Shown in pieces: positions 50,086 to 58,500 of a DNA stretch of 64,000 nucleotides. The translations under genes and the position numbers were made by a program. Position 1 is the stretch's first letter. Each line of letters opens with the position of its first letter. The notes under the pieces were generated by a model. It was given only the letters and a program-made list of their open reading frames with translations. It had not been told where the DNA came from and searched no databases. This stretch comes from Clostridia bacterium. GTDB taxonomy: Bacteria; Bacillota; Clostridia; Oscillospirales; CAG-272. Location of the stretch: positions 62,001 through 126,000 of the forward strand of contig JAFVVP010000007.1 in NCBI GenBank assembly GCA_017502135.1, read 5' to 3'.

Positions 50086-50931
50086 TCAGTCCAGCAAAAG
50101 CCCGAGGGGCGCGCCGGTCGTTTTTTGTGCGTTGTTCGTCATGCCGAGAACGAATCCTTCGGGATCGTCTGCATCGGCGGGGATGCGTGCGACTATCACT
50201 TTTGTGCCCAAAAGGAAGGCGATCCGTGATAGAATCGCGGTGCCTTTCGGCGCGGGGACGATCTCTTTTAGGAAAAACGTGCCGTCCTTTTCATAGCCGA
50301 TCACGCCGAACGTGTCCGCGCCCATCTTGCATTTTACAGCACGTCCGCCCGAAAGGCGTGCTTCGGCGAGGGCGTACCGAATACTTTGAATATCCCAGCG
50401 GACGGAGCCGGCGGCGGTGGATTGCAGTGCCCGGTAGTCCTCTGCGGTCAAATCGGAAAGAGAAGCGGCGGTGTCTTTGGGAATCGGCGTTTTCTTCAAA
50501 GAAAGATTTTTTGCGAAATGCGAAGGCTGCATGCCGAGGCGGCTGTAATAGGTCACAAGTTTCTCCGATGCGGGAGAGAGAAAACAGATTGCGTCCTCCC
50601 GTTTTGCGAAATCGAGGATTTGCTTCATCATAGCTGCACCGATACCGCGGCCGCGGTGGACGGGCGAAACACCCACGGCGTAGACGTAGTATGCTTTGTG
50701 CCACCGCTCTCCGTCTCGCATCTCTGCGGGGAGAAGGTAGGCGGCGCCGAGCGGGGTGCCACCCATTCGTGCCGTTATGGCTTTGCAGTATGGCAGTTTG
50801 TTTTCGAAAAAGAAATTCACGTAATCGGGATCATCGCCGAACGAGTCGAGCCAGATTTGTTTTAACGTGTCTTTGTCGGATGCAGATGCCTGTGTAATTT
50901 CAAAATCAATCATGGAACGGTTCTGCCCCAC
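50086..50931 (-). CDS. GNAT-family N-acetyltransferase
   Basis: The protein has 281 residues if read from GTG at 50931, which lies 12 nt after AAAGGAGG. The ATG at 50913 (275 residues) starts the recognisable domain but has no ribosome site. The acetyl-CoA loop is clear: VYAVGVSPVHRGRGIGAAMMKQIL at about residues 79-102. The C-terminal 130 residues resemble a second, lipid-carrier-type domain found in Eis-like two-domain acetyltransferases. The substrate is unknown. It is co-transcribed with the flavin reductase gene. Confidence 0.8.
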   Translation of the reverse strand: MGQNRSMIDFEITQASASDKDTLKQIWLDSFGDDPDYVNFFFENKLPYCKAITARMGGTPLGAAYLLPAEMRDGERWHKAYYVYAVGVSPVHRGRGIGAAMMKQILDFAKREDAICFLSPASEKLVTYYSRLGMQPSHFAKNLSLKKTPIPKDTAASLSDLTAEDYRALQSTAAGSVRWDIQSIRYALAEARLSGGRAVKCKMGADTFGVIGYEKDGTFFLKEIVPAPKGTAILSRIAFLLGTKVIVARIPADADDPEGFVLGMTNNAQKTTGAPLGLLLD

Positions 50932-51073
50932 GTGCCCTGCGGGCCTCCTTTCTCTGACAGTAACCCTATGATAATATTATACCACATAACGCGCCCGCGC
51001 GCAAGCGAAACATCTTTTGTAAGCGCACGGAAGGCGGCGTTTTTTTATTGTTTGAAGAAATATTGCTCAATTG

Positions 51074-51104
51074 TTGACAAAAGCATACCGAAATATGATA
51101 TAAT
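51074..51104 (+). promoter_or_regulatory. Promoter of the PlsC-like/GltS genes
   Basis: TTGACA (51074-51079) and TATAAT (51099-51104) are both perfect but separated by 19 nt. They lie 52 nt before the start codon. Confidence 0.68.
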
Positions 51105-51155
51105 AGACTGACCGTTTTATTCGAAGTAAACCAAGACGGAGGATTCCGTATTCAT

Positions 51156-52421
51156 ATGAATCGAAATACCGAAACGATAAAGATAAAACAGAAAAAACAA
51201 GGACGCGCCAAACAGAAAAAATGGCTTCGTCCGCGCCACCGTGTCTTCACCTTTTTGGGGAGACCGGTTTTGGCGGCTTTGTCCCGCCTTATGTATAATA
51301 TTCGCATCGACCGTTTCCGAGAACAGGGAAACCGTCAATATCTCGTTCTGATGAATCATCAGACGGCGTTTGATCAGTTTTTCATCTCGGTGGCATTCCG
51401 CGGACCGGTGTATTATCTGGCGTCGGAGGATCTGTTCTCCAAAGGATTCGTATCGTCGCTTATACGTTATTTGGTGGCACCGATCCCTATTCAAAAATCC
51501 ATGACGGATATCAAAGCGGTGCTTGACTGCAAGCGCGTCGTGCGCGAAGGCGGTACGATTGCTATGGCGCCGGAGGGAAACCGTACATACAGCGGACGGA
51601 CGGAACACATCAAGGACTCAATCGCTCCTTTCGTGCGCTCGCTCCGTCTTCCGGTGGCGATATTCCGCATCGAGGGCGGATTCGGCGTGCATCCCCGTTG
51701 GAGCGATGTGAGAAGACGCGGTAAAATGCGTGCAGGCGTTTCCCGCGTGATTGAGTACGAAGAATACAAGGACATGACCGACGGGGAGCTGTTCGGGCTT
51801 CTCTCCAAAGAACTGTACGTAGACGAAGCGAAGGCCGACGGCTTCTTCTATCACAAGAAATCCGCTGAGTATCTCGAACGTGCGATGTACGTCTGCCCCG
51901 CTTGCGGACTCTCGGAGTTTGAATCCTCGGGCGATCTCGTTACCTGTAAAAAGTGCGAGAGAAGCGTCCGCTATCTCCCCTCGAAGGAACTCGAAGGCGT
52001 GGGCTTTACGTTCCCGTTTCGTTTTCTCGCCGAGTGGTACGATTACCAGTCGGATTTCATCCGCACCCTTGATCTTTCTCCGTACGCGGAGGCACCCGTC
52101 TATACGGACACCGTCCGTTTCTCCGAGGCGATTCCGTGCAAACACAAGGTGAAAATCGCTGACGAAGCAGTACTCTCCGTATACGCCGATCGGTTCATCT
52201 TTTCGCACGCGGGCGGTCTCTCTGTGTATCCGTTCTCGGAGATTACGGCAGCCACGGCGCTCGGTCGGAACAAACTGAACCTCTACGTCGGCGGCCGCAT
52301 ATTCCAGGTGCACGGCGGCAAACGTTTCTGCGTTCTCAAATATCTAAACATATATTACCACGCCGTCGGTGAAAAAACTGCGGCGAAAGGAGTTTCACAT
52401 GCAGAATTTTTGGGACTTTAG
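51156..52421 (+). CDS. PlsC-type acyltransferase with zinc ribbon and C-terminal extension
   Basis: The protein has 421 residues. A very basic N-terminus (KIKQKKQGRAKQKK) precedes a 1-acylglycerol-phosphate acyltransferase domain (about residues 35-210). Its HX4D motif is NHQTAFD near 67, and the substrate motif APEGNRTYSG near 145. Residues about 247-270 hold a zinc ribbon (CPAC...CKKC), followed by about 140 residues with beta-rich phrases of unknown fold. It should acylate lysophosphatidate or a related lipid at the membrane. The extra domains are unusual. Its last 23 bases overlap the symporter gene. Confidence 0.8.
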   Translation: MNRNTETIKIKQKKQGRAKQKKWLRPRHRVFTFLGRPVLAALSRLMYNIRIDRFREQGNRQYLVLMNHQTAFDQFFISVAFRGPVYYLASEDLFSKGFVSSLIRYLVAPIPIQKSMTDIKAVLDCKRVVREGGTIAMAPEGNRTYSGRTEHIKDSIAPFVRSLRLPVAIFRIEGGFGVHPRWSDVRRRGKMRAGVSRVIEYEEYKDMTDGELFGLLSKELYVDEAKADGFFYHKKSAEYLERAMYVCPACGLSEFESSGDLVTCKKCERSVRYLPSKELEGVGFTFPFRFLAEWYDYQSDFIRTLDLSPYAEAPVYTDTVRFSEAIPCKHKVKIADEAVLSVYADRFIFSHAGGLSVYPFSEITAATALGRNKLNLYVGGRIFQVHGGKRFCVLKYLNIYYHAVGEKTAAKGVSHAEFLGL

Positions 52422-53784
52422 TGTATGGGGCGGAATCCATCTGGTCGCCGTTTTGCTGCTCAGCCTTCTAACGGCCAATATGATCAAACGCTCCGTGCCG
52501 TTTTTGCGCAATTCGCTCATTCCGACCTCCGTTCTCGGCGGCATCCTCTTGCTTCTTCTGTCGATCGCGTACAAGGCAATTACGGGGAACGTCCTGTTTG
52601 ATACCGCGTTCTTCGGCGGAAACGGCATGCAGACCCTCGAGATAATCACCTATCACGCCTTGGCGCTCGGCTTTATCGCCACCTCCTATAAGCCGGCACG
52701 CGAAAAGCTTACGGGCAAACGCCGCGCGGAGATCTTCAATACCGGCGTTACAACCGTTTCCATGTACCTTCTGCAGGGCGTCTTCGGTATGGCGATCACG
52801 ATCGTCGCCGCGATGTTTATAAAGGGCTTCTTCCCGGCGGCAGGTATCCTTCTGCCGTTCGGCTTCGGCCAGGGAACCGGTCAGGCGCTCAATTACGGCA
52901 ATCTCTACGAGCTTGACTACGGCTTCATCGGCGGTAAGAGCTTCGGCCTTACGATCGCCGCACTTGGATTTCTGAGCGCCAGCCTCGGCGGCGTCATACA
53001 CCTCAACATCCTGAAAAAGAAAAACAAGATCATCCACCGCGGAAGCGAGCATTCGGACGCGCTCGGTATGGACGACGTGCAGGGCGACGACGAGATCCCC
53101 ATGAACGGAAGCATGGACAAAATCAGCGTCCAGATGGCGTGGGTGTTTGCGGCGTACTTCCTCACGTACCTCGTGATGTACGGCCTCGGCAATCTCGTGC
53201 CCGGACTGCGCTCCGTCCTGTACGGCTTCAACTTCCTCATCGGTGTCTTGATCGCCACGCTGATCAGCTCGTGCGTTACGGTGCTCCGCCGCCGCGGGAT
53301 TGTCCACCGCCAGTACGTGAATACGTTCCTCATGCAGCGCATCGGCGGATTCTTCTTTGATATCATGGTAATCGCGGGCATCGCCGCCATTCGCCTTGAC
53401 GTGCTTGAAAACTACTGGGGGATCATGCTGGTGCTCGGCGCCGTCGGACTCGTCATCACGTATTTCTACAACCTGTACGTTGCAAGAAAACTGTTCTCCG
53501 AGTACGCCGAGGAGCAGTTCCTTGCGATGTACGGTATGCTCACCGGCACGGCGAGCACGGGTATCATTCTTCTGCGTGAGCTCGATCCCAATTACGAGAC
53601 GCCGGTCGCGGATAACCTCGTCTACCAGAACGTCCCGGCGATCGTGTTCGGCTTTCCCATGATGTTGCTTGCCGCCCTCGCGCCGAAGCAGCCGATCCTT
53701 ACGCTCATTATTTTAGCGGCGTTCTTCGTTGTCATGCAGATCATTCTGTTCCGCCGCGCCATCTTCCAAAGAGGGAAGAAATAA
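52399..53784 (+). CDS. Sodium:glutamate symporter (GltS family)
   Basis: The ATG at 52399 has AAAGGAG 6 nt upstream and gives 461 residues with ten to twelve membrane segments. GltS-like phrases include RNSLIPTSVLGGILLL near residue 46, LLPFGFGQGTGQALNYGN near 157 and the second half GMLTGTASTGIILLRELDPN near 380, the pseudo-symmetric pair of glycine-rich loops. It imports glutamate or a related acid with Na+. The gene overlaps the PlsC-like gene by 23 nt in another frame, so translation is likely coupled. A bidirectional terminator follows. Confidence 0.85.
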   Translation: MQNFWDFSVWGGIHLVAVLLLSLLTANMIKRSVPFLRNSLIPTSVLGGILLLLLSIAYKAITGNVLFDTAFFGGNGMQTLEIITYHALALGFIATSYKPAREKLTGKRRAEIFNTGVTTVSMYLLQGVFGMAITIVAAMFIKGFFPAAGILLPFGFGQGTGQALNYGNLYELDYGFIGGKSFGLTIAALGFLSASLGGVIHLNILKKKNKIIHRGSEHSDALGMDDVQGDDEIPMNGSMDKISVQMAWVFAAYFLTYLVMYGLGNLVPGLRSVLYGFNFLIGVLIATLISSCVTVLRRRGIVHRQYVNTFLMQRIGGFFFDIMVIAGIAAIRLDVLENYWGIMLVLGAVGLVITYFYNLYVARKLFSEYAEEQFLAMYGMLTGTASTGIILLRELDPNYETPVADNLVYQNVPAIVFGFPMMLLAALAPKQPILTLIILAAFFVVMQIILFRRAIFQRGKK

Positions 53785-53796
53785 CCTCCGAAACCG

Positions 53797-53834
53797 AAAA
53801 AGGCTGATGCATTTGTGTGCATCAGCCTTTTTAT
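53797..53834. terminator. Bidirectional terminator between convergent genes
   Basis: A 15-bp stem (53797-53811 with 53818-53832) including A and T runs at its ends separates the symporter from the nucleotidyltransferase-like gene. Confidence 0.92.
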
Positions 53835-53837
53835 GCT

Positions 53838-54992
53838 TTAGCGGTAAAGCCCGATATCTGAGAAAAGTGCTGCGACGGTAGCCGCCTCTGTGTTCGTTAC
53901 CGAATTTCGTATTCTCGTGAGGCGGGTTACCTTTTTCCGTTTGTCTTTCGTAAAGATGCGCAACCAGCGCTTCATCTGATAGAACGGAAATAAAAGCGGG
54001 TGATTATCAAGTGTGGGATAGATTGTCTTCAGCTTATCATACGGCAAAAATGCAATTCTTAAAAAACTTTTCAGACGGGTTTCTCCGCGCGCTGCTCTAA
54101 CGGTATCAAGATTTTTGAGCGTACCGTACACGCCGCCCCGGAGGATGTAGTTCTCCATCCTCTCTGCGGCACAATCCATAGAAGCCTCGCCAAACCATAC
54201 GTCGGCGAGTTTCTGACACGCCTCGGTAAACGTCAAAAGATCGGCTTCGCGGAGCAGTTCGCGGCGGCCGTCAGTATCGGCGCCCTCGATTCTGTCGAGA
54301 ATAAAAAGATCAATAAACGGCCGAATGCCGCAACCGCCCTGCAGCATGTGCTGTCCCATGTGCGCGATGTGATAGAAATAGAACATCGCATCCGGCATCT
54401 CGTAGAGATAACTGTACCCCTCTTTGAGAAGGGCATTGTCCCACACGCAGGCGAGAACGTCGGAGGATTTGTTTACCATGTCCTCACTAACGAGCCTGAA
54501 ATGCAGCTCAACGTGGATTTTTTCCGGCGTGAAGAGGGAAATGTCGTGTGCGGTCGTCCGCTCGTAAGTGTAACCGCAGTGCTCGATGAGATAAGCGGCT
54601 GCGCCGTCGGCATTTTCCTTGTGCACGAGCACGTCGATATCGCAGCTCGAGCGCATCCACGGCTCACGGTAATATTTGCGGAGAACGGAGCCTTTGAGAG
54701 GCATGAACGGGATCTTTGCCGACTCGAGCGCTCGGCAGAGGTTGTCGTAGGTGTGGGAGAGCCGCTCACAGCGGAGCGCTGATTTAAGAACGTATCGGCG
54801 AAAGCGCGTGTCGTCCGGGGGCACGAGTCTGTTCTCAGTCAGCGCGAGTGCGAGAAGGTGCAGAATGTCGTGCTTTTTCGCGAGGGTCATCCATTCCGCG
54901 AGAGCGTCTTCCGAAAGGGGAGAGTGCGGGATCGCATCGGATTTTTCTCCCGTGATCGCGGAGCGGATGAGTGCGAAAAACACCTTATCCAT
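53838..54992 (-). CDS. Nucleotidyltransferase-like protein (PF14907 type)
   Basis: The protein has 384 residues. The conserved core is MPLKGSVLRKYYREPWMRSSCDIDVLVH at about residues 96-123, the GS...DxD pattern of the uncharacterised nucleotidyltransferase-5 family. HVELHFRLV near 158 is a further family motif. A basic region (KDKRKKVTRLTRIR) lies near the C-terminus. These genes often stand in peptide-modification or capsule loci, and the peptide/PqqD genes start about 5 kb away on the other strand. The reaction is unknown. It has its own promoter. Confidence 0.78.
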   Translation of the reverse strand: MDKVFFALIRSAITGEKSDAIPHSPLSEDALAEWMTLAKKHDILHLLALALTENRLVPPDDTRFRRYVLKSALRCERLSHTYDNLCRALESAKIPFMPLKGSVLRKYYREPWMRSSCDIDVLVHKENADGAAAYLIEHCGYTYERTTAHDISLFTPEKIHVELHFRLVSEDMVNKSSDVLACVWDNALLKEGYSYLYEMPDAMFYFYHIAHMGQHMLQGGCGIRPFIDLFILDRIEGADTDGRRELLREADLLTFTEACQKLADVWFGEASMDCAAERMENYILRGGVYGTLKNLDTVRAARGETRLKSFLRIAFLPYDKLKTIYPTLDNHPLLFPFYQMKRWLRIFTKDKRKKVTRLTRIRNSVTNTEAATVAALFSDIGLYR

Positions 54993-55032
54993 GAAAACGC
55001 CCTCCTTCTTTCCGATTTTTGATTACGGTACA

Positions 55033-55062
55033 ATTATATCACGCAACGTGCGTGCGCGTCAA
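55033..55062 (-). promoter_or_regulatory. Promoter of the nucleotidyltransferase-like gene
   Basis: Minus strand TTGACG (55062-55057), 18-nt spacer, TATAAT (55038-55033), about 40 nt before the start. Confidence 0.68.
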
Positions 55063-55365
55063 GCGTTAAGCGGATCCGAGCGTAAAAAGTGCCGGATGTG
55101 CAAAATCAACAAAAATGCTGTTTTTGACCTGTGTTGGCAAGTGTGGAAAATCAAAAAACGCCGTTTTTAAGGCTAAAAGATGCTTTTTAGGCGGCCGCCG
55201 TTTGTTGCGAGATCTTTTCGCGTGAACACAAAAAGTCTCTGATTGCTGCGAAAAAACGTCGGAAAGGATACAAACGAACAAAATATAGAACGGAATTTTG
55301 TTAAAAATGACGATGGAAAAGAGTGCGCTTTGGATCAATTTTGAATAAAAATTTTCAAAAAACAC

Positions 55366-55394
55366 TTGCCATAATGCCCCGTGAGTGGTATAAT
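55366..55394 (+). promoter_or_regulatory. Promoter of the surface-protein/peptide locus
   Basis: TTGCCA (55366-55371), 17-nt spacer, TATAAT (55389-55394). It leaves an untranslated leader of about 165 nt before the surface protein. Confidence 0.75.
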
Positions 55395-55565
55395 GTATGT
55401 AGCGTGCTATCATATGCCGTATTGCGCCTATTTTTAAACGCAGCGGGGGATCTTCCACCGAAACCTACATATATTTGCATGTGTGCGCGAGAGAAGCGGG
55501 CGAGGACGGCGATGACAACATGATAACATATAAAAAATTTTATTCTATAAAAGGAGAAACCAAGT
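55395..55565 (+). other. Long leader of the surface-protein gene
   Basis: This stretch has no credible gene. It ends in an AT-rich run and an AAAGGAG site before the ATG at 55566. It belongs to a 573-base gap from 54993 that otherwise contains only the two divergent promoters and AT-rich sequence. I could not recognise a riboswitch in it. Confidence 0.4.
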
Positions 55566-58500
55566 ATGAACAAGCGAATTCTCGCATGGCTGCTTACACT
55601 GTGCATGGTACTTTCTATCGTACCGTTCACGCCGCTGACGGCGAAAGTGGAAGCGGCTGAAGAAATCACGTATTTGGAGACCGAACCGCTCGTAAAATGG
55701 GGCGATGACATTGACAGTCTGACTAACGGTCCCGACACCCTCGCTGTTGCAGCAGCAGCAAAGCCGAACTACATTCAGTTTGTTCAAGGCGGCACTTTCA
55801 CATCCGAAAACAAAATTTACGATCCTGCCGCAGGCAGCACCGTAACCATTGACTTGAACGGTTGTCATATGTACTCCTCTGGTACTCCGGCGCGTCCTTT
55901 TCTGATCTATGCTACTGCCGGAGACGTAATCTTTACGGATAATCATACTGATCCGGAAGAGTGGGGCTCTGTAACTGTTGCAGGCGGCTCGCACGGTCCG
56001 ATTATGACTATTAAAGCCAACACCGGCGATCTTATCTTTAACGGCGGCGTTTACACCGGCGTATATGGCGCATTTAAACAGTACTGCGATGGGAACACCG
56101 GCTCCGTTATACTGAACGCTGGTACGTTTGTAGCTACGCAGACGAACCAAACTAAGGATGGCGGCGCGATAGACGTTGCTTCCGGTGATCTTATCATCGG
56201 TGATGTAACTATAACCTCTAGTATGGCGCAGGACATCTTCCTGCGCAACAGAGGCGCCGGTTATTCCGACATGGTAAACCTCACTAACTATCCGCAGCTG
56301 GACGGCCTCCGCATCAAGGCTGCAGCCGATCTCCCCGTTGCTAACGTTATCCTCCCCCAAGGCTACGATGTCTTTGACGCGAACGGTGACCTTGTCACCA
56401 CGCTGGTTTCTGGCACGGTTTATACTCTTCAGAAAATCGAAGCCAAATGGGGCGAGTCTGAGAACGCTCTGACCAATGCAGGTACGTATGCTGAGGCACT
56501 CGAGGCTGCCAACGGTAGTACGACCGGCGGCGACCCGCTTACCACGTACGTGCAGCTGCAGAGTGATGTGTATCTTGCCGATGGCAAGAATGAAATCCGT
56601 AACTACACCGGCGGCACCATTACCTTTGACTTTAACGGTCATACCATTACCGGTAGCGTTATTCCGTTTGATATCCGCGGTACCAAGGGCGGCAAGGTTA
56701 TCCTTACGGACACCGCTGACGGCACGGGCGGTGTAACTTCCACCGGCGGCAATGGTGCGCTGTACGTTCGTGCTAATTCCACTATCAGTATTGATATCGA
56801 AGGCGGTACGTACGAAGGCAACCTTGGTGTCTACGTTCCCAGTACCTACACCGGTACGCTGACTATCAACGACGGTACGTTTACGTCGACGAGTGCCAAC
56901 GCCATCCGTATTTCTGACGGTACTTATATAATCAATGGTGGTACGTTTGTTTCGGAAGATGCGGAAATTAACATCTATACGGCCAATACTGTTCTTAATC
57001 TTTCCGAGTATAACGGCACTCCCGCACTGAACGGACTCAGAGTTTCCGCCGGTAAAAATGCTACAGGTCCTGTGGCTAATATTACTCTCCCTGAGGGTTA
57101 CGCTCTCTATAACGGTGATGAAGCAGTTACCGAAGGCAATCTTACTGCTTCTACGACGTACACTGTTAAACTTGTGCAGGGTGAAGATCCCGAAGAGCCC
57201 ACTTGCACTCTCACGTATGTAGAAGCAAAAGCGGCTACTTGTACTGAGGCGGGCAACATCGGGTACTGGTACTGTGCCGATGAGACTTGTGAAAACTACG
57301 GCAAGTACTACAGCGATGCAGAAGGCAAAGAAGAGATCGAAGCTTCTTTTGTTGTAATCGAACCCGACGAGAACGCGCACGATTACAGGACTACTTACAC
57401 CGACAACGAAGACGGTACGCATACCGAAAAGCAGATTTGTCGGTACAATGCAGATCACGTTGTTACCGGTGCTACGGAAGACCACGAATTTGTGGACGGC
57501 GTGTGCGTTGACTGTAAAGTAGAACTCCAAGTAAAGTGGGGCGCATCTCTTGAAATGCTGAACGCAGGTGGTACTCTTACTGATGCAGTCAGCGCAGCAG
57601 GCGCAACGCTTGACACCACGTACATCCAGTTCCAGAAGGGTATCACCCTTGATGCGGCTGTTACTCTGCGTGCAAACATCACCTTCGATTTGAACGGTAA
57701 GACGATTACTGGTCCGGAAGGTAGCCGTCCGTTCCAGCTCAGAGCTGTTACCAGCCCTGTTTACGAAGGGCAGACGTTCACGGTAACGTTTAAGGACAGC
57801 CAGACGGGCGGTAAAGTTTACGCACCCGGTGGCGTTGCCATTTTTGTGTATGCTAACTCCCAGGGTAATCTTGTGATCGAGAACGGTACGTTTGAGAGCG
57901 CTGCTGCTAACGTTATTGATGCTCGCGGCGCGGGCAGCATTACGGTGAACGGCGGTACGTTTATCACGGATGGCGCACATTCTGCCATATATGTTTATAA
58001 CCCTGACGCTACCCTTACGGTTCAGAATGCTGCCTTTGGCGATAGTAATGCTGCAGACATTCAGCTTAGTGCAGTAGCTTCGGCTATCCTCAGCGGTAAC
58101 GGTATGACTGTTCGCGGTAATGTGGATCTGTCCCGTGCGGCAATTACTCTGCCCGAAGGCTATGAGTTCTATGCTCCCAGCCACGCAAAAGTTGCAGCAG
58201 ACGGTGTGGTCAGCACTGCTATATACACCATTTCCGACAAGCCGATCTGCGGACTTGAGTTTGTTGATACAGTTGCTGCTACGTGCGAGAACGTAGGCTA
58301 CAATGCACACTATGCGTGCACTACGTGCTCCAGAGTTTACCTGGATGAAGAGGCAGCCGAACAGACTTCTCTTAAGGCACTTGAAATCGAGGCACTCGGC
58401 CATGATTACACGGCAATTTGCACCGACAACGAAGACGGTGCAACGCATACCGCAGTTTACACTTGCAAAAACGATCCTGCTCATACCTATACGGTAGAGG

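Noticed and set aside
55395..55565. A riboswitch in the surface-protein leader
   Set aside because: The leader is long, but I could not find the conserved core of cyclic-di-GMP, SAM, TPP, cobalamin or other common classes.
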